DNA of 64,000 nucleotides from Pseudomonas sp. gcc21 (GTDB lineage: Bacteria > Pseudomonadota > Gammaproteobacteria > Pseudomonadales > Pseudomonadaceae). This document shows positions 55,045 through 63,524 of this stretch, one piece after another. The stretch spans positions 1,116,001 through 1,180,000 of the forward strand of contig NZ_CP051625.1 in assembly GCF_012844345.1 (NCBI RefSeq), given 5' to 3'. The position numbers and the translations under genes are program-made. The notes under the pieces were generated by a model that was not told where the DNA came from, did not search any database, and saw only the letters and a program-made list of their open reading frames with translations. Position 1 is the stretch's first letter. Each line of letters opens with the position of its first letter.

Positions 55045-55553
55045 ATATCCTCGCTGTCGTCGCCCCGGTAGGCATTCAGCTTTTTTCGCAACACCAGCAG
55101 TGCGGCGGCTTCGGCCAAGGCCTTCTCTTTGCGGTTGAGTTCACGTTCCAATTGGCGGATGCGTTTCTTGTCTGTCTTGGCCTGCTCACGATCAGCTTGG
55201 CTTTGCGTCTTGGCGCTTTGCTGGCCGGCCAGACAGGCGGCTTTCCAAGCCTTTACTTGTTGTGGATAGAGACCCTTGCTGCGGCAGTACTCACTCAGCT
55301 CAATCTCTGACAATGCGGCGGTTTCAATAACGACCGCCAGCTTGGCTTCTGCCGACCAGTTGTCAGTCAGCTTTTGATCTCCCGGCACAACAGCTCCTCC
55401 GGCTTTGGCTTGTTTGCGCCAATTATAAAGCGTCTGCTCGCAGATACCTTCCTGCCGGGCCAACTCAGCAACAGACAGGCTGTGCGGGGGCAACAGCTTT
55501 CTCAGCAGGGCTTCTTTTCGCTCTGGTGCATAACGTGGCATTGCATGACTCAT
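55041..55553 (-). CDS. IS3-family transposase OrfA
   Basis: A 170-residue DNA-binding subunit. It begins MPRYAPERKEALLRKLLPP and has helix-turn-helix LARQEGICEQTLYNWRKQAK with a second copy ELSEYCRSKGLYPQQVKAWK, and a C-terminal leucine-zipper-like helix (DKKRIRQLERELNRKEKALAEAAAL). Its stop overlaps the orfB start (ATGA). The ATG at 55553 is preferred over an unsupported extension to 55670. Confidence 0.8.
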   Translation of the reverse strand: MSHAMPRYAPERKEALLRKLLPPHSLSVAELARQEGICEQTLYNWRKQAKAGGAVVPGDQKLTDNWSAEAKLAVVIETAALSEIELSEYCRSKGLYPQQVKAWKAACLAGQQSAKTQSQADREQAKTDKKRIRQLERELNRKEKALAEAAALLVLRKKLNAYRGDDSEDI

Positions 55554-55811
55554 ACCGTCCCCGGGATTGGATTCAAGTAAAACGATCAAGCGACAACTAC
55601 CCTGACACCGGGGGCTACGTCGGGCTTTCCACCGGCAAAAGATTTTCAATAACATTGCCACCATTTTCACTAAAGATATGAAAATATCAGCCGAAAAAGG
55701 GCATGGGGTTGCCTAGACAGCGAGAGTCGGCGAGCTGAACAACATTCGCCTGTACTACAAACCCCTAGACGCTTGCTTCAGCAGCCTTCACCAATCCAGA
55801 CAGGAACAGTC

Positions 55812-56558
55812 GTGAACGACAAAAGTGCTATTTTAATTCTGGAAGCCCCATGGGGTCTCTACGAAGGTGATATCAACCGCAGCTCCGTCGAGCCTTTCTT
55901 CCAAGGGCTGGCCAAACAATCGTCCGACATCGAGGTTCTTCATTCCCGATTCTATGATGGCAATAGTTTTAAGCGGGCATTCGAGGCGCTGACCAGGTAC
56001 AAATATAAAAATGCCATCGTATACGTGGCCGGGCACGGCGATGGTCAGCGCGTCGGTGGCGCCAAAATCCTCGACATAATGGTCGCCTGCAATCTGGGAG
56101 CAGCCGCCTCAAACATCACCGGAGTGGTATTAGGATCCTGTTTGTCTAGCGGCGGGGCCAAAAGGTCGCAAGCTAACATCATCAATGTCCTTATCCAGGA
56201 ATCCAACTTGGCTTGGGTGGCTGCGTACAATTGCGTCGCTTTCTGGCACGAGAGTACGATGGTTGATCTCTCAGTGATTCGTCAAATGATCATGGCCGAA
56301 GAGTCGCATTTCAACTCTCGCGAGGGGATCGTCGCACAACTAGCGATGGGTATCGAATGCTTCAGCCCGCAGGCGCCGATTGGCCGACCTGGCTCGACTG
56401 AAGGCGGACTAACGAGCCTAAAGACAGGCGTGTCGTTTTTTGCGCAGCCCCGAGGTCGCGGCAACAGGTCTCGCTGCGTGACGGAGGAAGTATGGGATTT
56501 CTGGAATGATTTCCAAGTCCTCGGCGAAGATGATGAGTTGGCGGCTGAGTTCTATTGA
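55812..56558 (+). CDS. Caspase/CHAT-like cysteine peptidase candidate
   Basis: A 248-residue protein. An alpha/beta core carries IVYVAGHGDG (candidate catalytic His, residue ~76) and GVVLGSCLSSGG (candidate catalytic Cys, ~109), the order and spacing typical of caspase-like C14/CHAT domains. The start SAILILEAPWG fits a first beta strand. Bacterial caspase-like proteases often act as effectors in abortive defence, usually beside a sensor; none is adjacent here, apart from the AAA+/WYL locus and a helicase. The GTG at 55812 follows AGGA; a TTG at 55773 would be longer. Confidence 0.6.
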   Translation: MNDKSAILILEAPWGLYEGDINRSSVEPFFQGLAKQSSDIEVLHSRFYDGNSFKRAFEALTRYKYKNAIVYVAGHGDGQRVGGAKILDIMVACNLGAAASNITGVVLGSCLSSGGAKRSQANIINVLIQESNLAWVAAYNCVAFWHESTMVDLSVIRQMIMAEESHFNSREGIVAQLAMGIECFSPQAPIGRPGSTEGGLTSLKTGVSFFAQPRGRGNRSRCVTEEVWDFWNDFQVLGEDDELAAEFY

Positions 56559-56564
56559 GAAATG

Positions 56565-56586
56565 TCCCCCGGCGCGTATCGGGGGA
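56565..56586 (+). terminator. Hairpin downstream of the caspase-like gene
   Basis: TCCCCCG and CGGGGGA form a perfect 7-bp stem seven bases after the stop codon. No T-run follows. The remaining ~200 bases to the helicase gene end show no gene. Confidence 0.5.
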
Positions 56587-56790
56587 TACCATCAGCCGGG
56601 GATAGCCCAAGAACCCCATGACGTCGGGGATAAAGCCTTAGGACAGATTTCAGACTTACGCTATCCCCCCGCAAGATAAGGTTTTCAACATTTCAATGCT
56701 GATAGATCGGCCTTCCTGTTCAGACACAAGAGCCGAGGACTCATTGATAACGGATCCGAGCTTGAGCCCTTGGGACGAGCACCAGTACAA

Positions 56791-58884
56791 CTAAGCAAGG
56801 TTGTTCCCTTCTGCACTAAGGTCATCCAAAAACTCTGAAGCTGGCTTCACGCTGGTGACCAACAAACGGTCCCGAGCGCGTGTACAGGCCACATAAAGCA
56901 AATGGCGCTCTGTATCGTAGACCTCTTCCAAGTCAGCGTTATCCGCAACCGACTCGATCCTCTCTTGCAGCGGTATCACCTCATCGTCACAAGCCATCAC
57001 CACTACAGCGCGAAATTCGAGCCCTTTAGCCAGATGCATTGTGCTGATGGTCATCATGCCCGTAACAGTTTCCATCTTTTCGTCCAGCACTTGATAAGGC
57101 AGTCCAGAGGCATCTGCTGCAGCCTTGGCACGCACCACCTGTGCTGGGGAACGTACAAATATGCCAATTTCATGTGCCGAATAGCCCTCACTCATCAGAG
57201 CCTCGAGCCAGCTTGCGACTGCGGCAATCTCGCCCTCTTCGCTTTCAAACAGACGCACTGTTGGACTGGGCCCGTTAAACACCGAAACGGTTCCACGTCT
57301 GTCATCGAGATTGCCATCAACGTCCGTCACTTCCGGCCCCAGTAGACGATCTGCCTGCTGACGGATCTGATGGGAGGTGCGGTAATTAATGCGTAGAGAC
57401 TGCGACCGACCCCGAATATCGACACCCAGTGACTTCCAAGAGAATGGAGTCTGGAAAATGCGCTGTCCCAGGTCTCCTGCGAAAAACAGGCTATTAGGGC
57501 GATCCTTATCCAGAGCGGCCAGAAATCTCAGTTGCGCCACGCTAATATCCTGAGCCTCATCTACTACAGCAACGTCATAGGGAGGATGCTTGCGCTCCGA
57601 CAGTTTGTTCGCCAATTCGCTGAACAGTTGCGAAGAAGTAATCAAACCTTCGCGCGCCAAGTGCAACTTGACTGCCGAAAAAACGTGCCACAAGATCTCA
57701 CGTTGCGCCTCTGGCAGGCGTGTCTTCCGGCCGAGACGCCTTACGTCCAGGTAATCTTCAAGTGTTTGCAATTGCCAGGCATCTACCACGTCCTCCCATT
57801 CTCCCAGCATAAACCGCTGACTAAAACGCAAACCCTCAACTTCTGCACTATGTGCCGCGATAGCTTGTTCAACCTGCCGACGAGTGGCTACATTTGGCAC
57901 TCCCACATGCACCCCGTACAAGCGCTTCCCTACTTCCTCGATGGCCGCCACATCCAGACGCTCAGCTAAACGAGGCTCATTGCTGATAAGGCAGTGAAGT
58001 TTCACACGCAAAGCATTGGCCAAAGTATCGGAAAAAGTCGTCAACAACACTCGCGCATTCTGGTTCTGGCGAGTCAAATAAACGGCCCGGTGTAAAGCGA
58101 CGATAGTTTTACCCGTACCAGCTGAGCCAGAAACTCGGGCCGGTCCGTTGTAGTCTTTTTCCACCAATTGGCGCTGAGCTGGGTGCAAAAATACCGACCA
58201 TTTATCCCACGGGTAGTCTAACGCTCGGGCCAGCTCATCGGCATCGGACATAACGCGGAAACGACGTTGTGCATCCGGATGCTCGAAGGGATCCACACCT
58301 TCAGGTGCCACAACTGGCAACGTCGGCTGACCACCAGTTGCCAACTCCAGTAAAGCCTCGGCGGCCTCGCTGGGCAAATGGTCCGCTAGTTGCAACAAGC
58401 TGTCCTCATCAGCAGCTAGCACATCACTCAACCACTCACTAGGCACGCCGTACGAAAGCAACGTTTCATCTTTCACCCCAGCAAATAATTTCGGCTTGGG
58501 CTCAGCAGCTACAACGCCTGTGATGTAGTCAGGCACCAAAATCTTCTGAACAGTCTCACGAATTTCCACTAGCTGGGCTGCGCCGGTTTTTGGGTGCGTC
58601 TCCAGCTTGCGTCGCTCTGCCCATTGATAGGCTTTGTCGTGGTGGTCGACATAACACAACAGCAAACTATTCGTGGCTTTATGCACAATCAGACGAATAT
58701 CGCGGGTTACGCGCACCGACCAAAAGTTTTGGTCTTTCGACTTTTCCAGTTTGTGGAAATTCATACCGGAATTTGCCGGGTTCATCTGTAAATCAAACGC
58801 CGTCGTCTTTACCTGCTTCTGCTCGTCACCAGTGAGTTTTGACAAACTGGCGGTGAAGGTATCAGCTATCCTGAAGTTCATCAC
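56791..58884 (-). CDS. RelE-like domain fused to UvrD-type helicase
   Basis: A 697-residue protein. Residues ~1-90 look like a RelE/ParE fold (FRIADTFTASLSKLTGDEQKQVKTTAF, FWSVRVTRDIRLIVH, LLLCYVDHHDKAYQWAERR). From ~235 onward it is an SF1 helicase: GSAGTGKTIVALHRAVYL (motif I), VAVVDEAQDIS (motif II), FAGDLGQRIF (III), SLRINYRTSHQIR (IV), MHLAKGLEFRAVVVMACDD (V) and YVACTRARDRLLV (VI). Such fusions occur in defence regions, but their mechanism is not settled. The GTG at 58884 has GAGG at good spacing; an ATG at 58881 is equally possible. Confidence 0.85.
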   Translation of the reverse strand: MMNFRIADTFTASLSKLTGDEQKQVKTTAFDLQMNPANSGMNFHKLEKSKDQNFWSVRVTRDIRLIVHKATNSLLLCYVDHHDKAYQWAERRKLETHPKTGAAQLVEIRETVQKILVPDYITGVVAAEPKPKLFAGVKDETLLSYGVPSEWLSDVLAADEDSLLQLADHLPSEAAEALLELATGGQPTLPVVAPEGVDPFEHPDAQRRFRVMSDADELARALDYPWDKWSVFLHPAQRQLVEKDYNGPARVSGSAGTGKTIVALHRAVYLTRQNQNARVLLTTFSDTLANALRVKLHCLISNEPRLAERLDVAAIEEVGKRLYGVHVGVPNVATRRQVEQAIAAHSAEVEGLRFSQRFMLGEWEDVVDAWQLQTLEDYLDVRRLGRKTRLPEAQREILWHVFSAVKLHLAREGLITSSQLFSELANKLSERKHPPYDVAVVDEAQDISVAQLRFLAALDKDRPNSLFFAGDLGQRIFQTPFSWKSLGVDIRGRSQSLRINYRTSHQIRQQADRLLGPEVTDVDGNLDDRRGTVSVFNGPSPTVRLFESEEGEIAAVASWLEALMSEGYSAHEIGIFVRSPAQVVRAKAAADASGLPYQVLDEKMETVTGMMTISTMHLAKGLEFRAVVVMACDDEVIPLQERIESVADNADLEEVYDTERHLLYVACTRARDRLLVTSVKPASEFLDDLSAEGNNLA

Positions 58885-59103
58885 ATTGCTACCTCAATCG
58901 GAATGCCAATCTGACTGGCAACTGTAATGTAGAGATCCTCTTAATAGAAAATGCGCTTATCGAAACGGTCAGCGCACGCAAGGAGGATTGAATCCTTTCA
59001 ATGCCGTACCAGTCATCCTCCAGCCCAGGGCAGAGTAAATCCGCTATGACATCCGGCTAGTAAGGTCTGCCGTTATACGCCTTCCAGGTGTCACTAGAGC
59101 AGA

Positions 59104-59122
59104 GTCCTGAGTTGTTCAGGAC
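59104..59122. terminator. Hairpin in the helicase upstream region
   Basis: GTCCTGA-GTTGT-TCAGGAC forms a perfect 7-bp stem just past the end of the methyltransferase remnant. The surrounding 270 bases (58885-59154) otherwise hold only the helicase upstream region. Confidence 0.4.
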
Positions 59123-59154
59123 AGCCCGTATTGATTTGCCCTAGCGACTCACCC

Positions 59155-59479
59155 TCATACCCTGAACACCTTCATAACCTCATCTCCCAGGTGATTAATG
59201 ACTTTTACCGCAATACGGCCGGACTTGGGCTTGGCGAACGGTCTCGAAGTGTCACTGTTGAGCGAGGCCCAAGCGTCTTGGTTGATTTCGGCTTTGAGCG
59301 TGGTTTTCAGGGACTTGTAGGGGTCGTTGGCGCCGAGAAAGTAGGCCTGACGAACGAAGAAGGATTCTTCGTTATAGTCGGTGTCGATAAACCAGCAGGC
59401 GATGCCGTCGGCGGAGTCGCTGATGACTTCACCGGTTTGGGGTTTGAACACGTCTACGCCGTTGACCTTGACTTGTACC
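59155..59479 (-). pseudogene. C-terminal remnant of a site-specific DNA methyltransferase
   Basis: About 108 residues remain, VKVNGVDVFKPQTGEV...ACWFIDTDYNEESFFVRQAYFLGANDPYK... ending SGRIAVKVINHLGDEVMKVFRV. This resembles the C-terminus of type III-like (Mod) DNA methyltransferases as I recall them. The frame is cut at its 5' end by the insertion sequence at 59480, and no continuation is seen beyond that element, so the gene is broken with its 5' part deleted. Confidence 0.6.
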
Positions 59480-59528
59480 TGAATCACACCGGGTTTCGTG
59501 GAGGCCTCAACTCTTGAGAGAATGAGGC

Positions 59529-59852
59529 ATGAAGAAATCCAACAGCTACTCCCCTGAAGTCCGTGAACGTGCTGTACGCATGGTTCTGGAGAACCTGAAG
59601 GACTACCCCTCCGAATGGGCAGCCATCGAATCGATTGCGCCTAAGATTGGCTGTGTCCCGCAGACGCTGCATGGCTGGGTGCGCAAACATCAGACTAATA
59701 CCGGCCAACGACCCGGTCAGACAACTGACGAGCGAGAGCGCCTTAAGGCTCTGGAGTGTGAGAATCGAGAGTTGCGCAAGGCGAACGAGATTCTGCGCCT
59801 GGCCAGCGCTTATTTTGCCCAGGCGGAGCTCGACCGCCGCAACAAACCCTGA
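59529..59852 (+). CDS. IS3-family transposase OrfA
   Basis: A 107-residue protein with the IS3-type helix-turn-helix ([49 protein letters not shown]) and a Leu-rich C-terminal helix ([32 protein letters not shown]). It appears intact. A programmed -1 frameshift near its end probably makes the OrfAB fusion. Confidence 0.88.
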   Translation: MKKSNSYSPEVRERAVRMVLENLKDYPSEWAAIESIAPKIGCVPQTLHGWVRKHQTNTGQRPGQTTDERERLKALECENRELRKANEILRLASAYFAQAELDRRNKP

Positions 59853-59860
59853 ACGCCTTT

Positions 59861-60751
59861 GTGGATGAGCATCGTGACCGTTATGGAGTCGAGTCGATCT
59901 GTCGCGTGATACAGATCGCTCCGTCTGGTTACTACCAGTATGCAGCCAGAGCGCGCCAACCCGAGCTACGAAGCGCACGTGCTAAGCAGGACGAGCTGTT
60001 GAGCGATGAAGTCCAGCGTGTCTGGGATGACAACATGCAGTGCTACGGCGTCGTGAAGGTGTGGAAGCAACTCAAGCGAGAAGGCATTCACGTCGCCCGA
60101 TGTACTGTGCAACGGTTGATGCGCCGGCTTGGTCTACAGGGCGTTCGGCGCGGTCATGTGATCCGTACCACGATGCCTGATGAGAAAGCGGTCTGCCCGC
60201 TCGACAAAGTCCAGCGTCACTTCCATGCTGGTCGACCAAATCAACTGTGGGTCTCAGACTTTACCTACGTTTCTACGTGGCAGGGCTGGCTCTACGTGGC
60301 GTTCGTTATTGATGTCTTTGCTCGGCGAATTGTTGGCTGGCGTGTGAGCAACAGCATGAAAACGGATTTCGTTCTGGATGCCTTGGAGCAAGCCCTCTAC
60401 GCCCGTCAGCCAGGCCAAATGGACGGCCTGGTTCACCATAGCGATAGGGGTAGCCAATACGTCTCTATCCGTTATACGGAACGTCTCGCTGAGGCTGGAA
60501 TAGAGCCCTCTGTTGGCAGCAAAGGAGACAGTTACGACAACGCTTTGGCAGAAACCATCAACGGTTTGTACAAGGCGGAGCTGATTTACCGGCAATCCTG
60601 GCGAAGCCTGGAAGCAGTGGAAATCGCCACCTTGAGATGGGTTCACTGGTTCAACCACCAGCGCCTACTGGGTTCGATCGGATATATACCGCCGGCAGAA
60701 GCTGAGGCAAACTTCTACCAGCAACACAACGGTCAGGCTATGGCGGCCTGA
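59861..60751 (+). CDS. IS3-family transposase OrfB (DDE)
   Basis: A 296-residue integrase-core transposase with DDE residues in QLWVSDFTYV, HHSDRGSQY and DNALAETINGLYKAEL. The HTH-like start DEHRDRYGVESICRVIQIAPSGYYQYAAR is typical. The frame is open upstream across the orfA stop (LNAFVDEH), consistent with frameshift fusion. It is intact and the IS may be active. Confidence 0.9.
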   Translation: MDEHRDRYGVESICRVIQIAPSGYYQYAARARQPELRSARAKQDELLSDEVQRVWDDNMQCYGVVKVWKQLKREGIHVARCTVQRLMRRLGLQGVRRGHVIRTTMPDEKAVCPLDKVQRHFHAGRPNQLWVSDFTYVSTWQGWLYVAFVIDVFARRIVGWRVSNSMKTDFVLDALEQALYARQPGQMDGLVHHSDRGSQYVSIRYTERLAEAGIEPSVGSKGDSYDNALAETINGLYKAELIYRQSWRSLEAVEIATLRWVHWFNHQRLLGSIGYIPPAEAEANFYQQHNGQAMAA

Positions 60752-61063
60752 CTTAAATGAAATGGCCTCCATAAAACCCGGTGTGATTCACATCAGCTGA
60801 CTTCCAGCACCATAAGGTAACGCTTTTTGACACTGATGTTGCGCCAGATAAAATCTCAACCACCCCCAGTGCCTTGATTCGCTCTCCTTCATCGTTGTCT
60901 TACCGGCAAATTGACCCGCAGTCGGTCTGATGCTCACGCCCTGGCTATCCGGGCGTCTGCGGGGCACCGATCCTTGCCAGCACCGCTTCAATGGCTGCCC
61001 CCAACCAGTACGTGCCTACTCCTTAGGTGTTGGCACGTTGCTCAGCAACAGGTAATTAGGACG

Positions 61064-62164
61064 TCACAAATTCTGTTTTCCCTGTTCCTTTGTGATCATC
61101 CCCACTAGATCCATGTACTTGAATAGGGAAGCCCAGTCAGGGACTTTCCCCGTTTCCAACAAGGTCACATATGCCGATTTATATATCGCGCTTAATGAGT
61201 ATCCAAAACCAGCAGTAATAGCACTCGCCACACCTGCATTAATAACCTGGCCAAAAATAGGTATGAGCTTAGTCAGGCTTGCCGCCATCTGGCGCCCCAA
61301 AAGCGACAGTATCTGCGACTTCAGCAGCACTATCGCACCTGCGTCCAGGGTGCTAAACCCATAGATATTGGCAAGCCGCGCCGCCAGCGCCAGCTGAATG
61401 GGCAGTAATGCTACAGAATCCGACATTGGGATGGGGTTTAATCCTGCAGCGCCACCAGCCGCTGCAGCCGCCATCAAAACCGCCTGCGTGGCCTGCTTTT
61501 CTTTCATTGGGATATTACTTACTTGCGCGCCAACAAAAGCATCTTTCAGCTTTTCTGCTGGTAAGCTCTCCGCGCTCCACTCAATCAGCGAACTCAGCTC
61601 CAGGTCTTCTTCGAGAGTCGTCGACGTTTCAAAAACTGGGCTATCAATACCTGCGTTCCTAAGCTCTCTTTTAAACGCGGCAGCAACTACACCCTGATTG
61701 TTTTCATCAAGCTCATCGCCATCACACTGAGTTAGCACCACCGCAAGATTCACATTCCGCCCAGCTAAGTCTTTGAGGTTCACCACATCATATTCAGTGA
61801 CCCGATGACTGTTGACGGAAATGCAGTACCAGAAAAGATGAATTTGGTCTTTTAGGCTGAGCTTGGCAAGGCGGTCAACCTCAGCAATGACTACAGATCT
61901 AAAATTGTCGTTATTTACCTCACCATCAACAATTTCGTAGCCCTCACTGTCGTAAACCACCACAGGCAAGTTCTCTTTTTCAAACCGCTCACAACCTTTG
62001 GTAACGGGCCTACCCGAACCGACCTTAGCCACCTCTTCACCTAATACCCGGTTTATCAAGCTGCTTTTTCCAACGCCGGTTCCGCCCACCAGCATCAAGT
62101 TAACCTTAGCGACATCGTTAACCTGCTTGTCGAACTCTGCTTGCAACGCTTCCTCCTGCTTCAT
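61064..62164 (-). CDS. GTPase with hydrophobic C-terminal domain (GTPase-1 of pair)
   Basis: A 366-residue TRAFAC-type GTPase. G1 is GGTGVGKSS (27-35), a conserved SGRPVTKG sits at the switch-I region, G3 is YDSEG and G4 is TQCD. The C-terminal ~150 residues are Ala/Gly-rich and hydrophobic (VLMAAAAAGGAAGLNPIP, IPIFGQVINAGVASAITAGFGYSLSAIY), like the DUF697/YcjF-type membrane-interacting domain. It may work at membranes with its coupled partner. The start overlaps the partner stop (ATGA) and has GGAG upstream. Confidence 0.8.
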   Translation of the reverse strand: MKQEEALQAEFDKQVNDVAKVNLMLVGGTGVGKSSLINRVLGEEVAKVGSGRPVTKGCERFEKENLPVVVYDSEGYEIVDGEVNNDNFRSVVIAEVDRLAKLSLKDQIHLFWYCISVNSHRVTEYDVVNLKDLAGRNVNLAVVLTQCDGDELDENNQGVVAAAFKRELRNAGIDSPVFETSTTLEEDLELSSLIEWSAESLPAEKLKDAFVGAQVSNIPMKEKQATQAVLMAAAAAGGAAGLNPIPMSDSVALLPIQLALAARLANIYGFSTLDAGAIVLLKSQILSLLGRQMAASLTKLIPIFGQVINAGVASAITAGFGYSLSAIYKSAYVTLLETGKVPDWASLFKYMDLVGMITKEQGKQNL

Positions 62165-63309
62165 AACTTTCTCCTTGGATTCATTAGCGATAACACTTGG
62201 TGTGCTGCAGACCGCTGGATATCAACCTCGTTGTAGGCCTTATCCAATACGGCTCCCATTTCGGTCTTCATGAAAGGTTTGAGGCGAGCCACGACCATCG
62301 ATATTCTGGATGCTGCGGCTAGAGCTTGCCAAAAGTCTCCATTTTCCAGCGTGTTGACTTCACTATTCAGCCTTTCTTCGAAAGCTGTTCCTGCGTCTTC
62401 CATCGCGCTATCGACCCGTTGACGGATATTCGCAACGATTTCGGAGGTCGTTATCTTAGATCTCGACCTCTTACCAAGAGCGTGCAAAAAGCTATCGATG
62501 GACTTATTCATTTCGTTGAACTGCGCTGACTCAACAGATAACAGGTTGTCAAAGTCAAAGCCAAGAAGAGTATCCATGTCGAAACTATCCCCTTGTTGAA
62601 TGAAGCCCCTCATCATATTGAAAAGGCTTAGCTCTGACTCACTAAGCGCAGTGATACATGCTTTTTTTCCCACTGTGATTTCTAACTGCAAGCGGTCACA
62701 AACGGCGTTAATCAAGGCGCCAGCCAACTCCGTATCCAGCCCACTGACAAGGCTATCCAGCACAGCCTCACGACCGAATTTAGTGCTTAAACCTGAGCGC
62801 TTTCTTATAGCAACAGAGCATACCTGGCTCACCGAAATACCAGGGCAACTTGCCTCCAGACAGGCTTGCATCGCCAGAATTTCTTCCGGCTTCGCTTTAT
62901 CACACATAGTCAGAACGACTTGAACCGGAAAATTTCTGTAATTAAGCTTATTTATCAGCCTTAACTCCGCGTCTTCGATCCGAGCCGACGCAGCATTAAG
63001 AACATAGATGGCCGAATGCAGCCACTCTTGCGGCATCGTTTCAGAAGAAGGAGATCTTTCCTCCAGAAACTGATCTAGAAGTAACTCCCACTTAACGAGG
63101 TTCGTCGCCTCTATACCTACAGTATCAAATAAATTCAAGATAAAATCTTCGTATTGCACAGAACTAGATATGAAATGGTCACTCCAACCTGTAACTGGCC
63201 GGCCATTGCCTGTGGCGAAGACGCTTTCATTAAAAATATAATTACAGAAGCTGCTCTTCCCTGCGCCAGACTTTCCTACCACTAATATATTCACATTTGC
63301 TTCTGTCAT
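62161..63309 (-). CDS. GTPase with helical C-terminal domain (GTPase-2 of pair)
   Basis: A 382-residue GTPase: G1 VGKSGAGKSS, switch-I-like NGRPVTGWSD, G3 FDTVG, G4 TMCDK. The C-terminal ~170 residues are helical and contain a basic SRSKITTSEI segment. It shares the GRPVT motif with GTPase-1 but lacks the hydrophobic tail. The ATG at 63309 follows GGAG; a GTG at 63315 is also in frame. The pair is AT-richer than the core genes, a sign of acquisition. Confidence 0.8.
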   Translation of the reverse strand: MTEANVNILVVGKSGAGKSSFCNYIFNESVFATGNGRPVTGWSDHFISSSVQYEDFILNLFDTVGIEATNLVKWELLLDQFLEERSPSSETMPQEWLHSAIYVLNAASARIEDAELRLINKLNYRNFPVQVVLTMCDKAKPEEILAMQACLEASCPGISVSQVCSVAIRKRSGLSTKFGREAVLDSLVSGLDTELAGALINAVCDRLQLEITVGKKACITALSESELSLFNMMRGFIQQGDSFDMDTLLGFDFDNLLSVESAQFNEMNKSIDSFLHALGKRSRSKITTSEIVANIRQRVDSAMEDAGTAFEERLNSEVNTLENGDFWQALAAASRISMVVARLKPFMKTEMGAVLDKAYNEVDIQRSAAHQVLSLMNPRRKL

Positions 63310-63524
63310 ATACACTCCATTAGATCACGCTCACAACATCAACTCAGGCTTGCTAGAGGTTACTTTACAGATTCCAATCGCACCTTAATGAGCGCATTTT
63401 TTCGAACGCAAAAGAGAACGAGTTATGCCTGAGGCATCTGTCATCGAAGCAAACAAGACCGCTTAGTCCGTCCTTGTTTATCTGTAAAATCCATCTCATC
63501 GACCCTGCAACGAAATAGGCCACA

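Larger units (their letters stand above)
53945..55607 (-). mobile_element. IS3-family insertion sequence (frameshifted)
   Basis: Terminal inverted repeats are visible: TGTCAACGTAGTTGTCGC at 53945-53962, and its partner (TGTCAGGGTAGTTGTCGC, read on the minus strand) at 55590-55607, matching at 16 of 18 positions. Inside are orfA (55041-55553) and orfB on the minus strand. No direct target repeat could be recognised at the ends. Confidence 0.8.
59480..60790 (+). mobile_element. IS3-family insertion sequence (IS51/IS3-group type)
   Basis: Inverted repeats TGAATCACACCGGGTTTCGTGGAGGCC (59480-59506) and its partner at 60764-60790 (25 of 27 matches) bound orfA and orfB. The flanks (ACC before, CAT after) show no target duplication, so a flanking deletion or recombination is likely. 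The 273 bases after it (60791-61063) hold no recognised gene. Confidence 0.88.

Noticed and set aside
60788..60991. 67-codon frame on the minus strand after the IS
   Set aside because: No ribosome site, no recognised motif, and it runs into the IS end; not supported as a gene.
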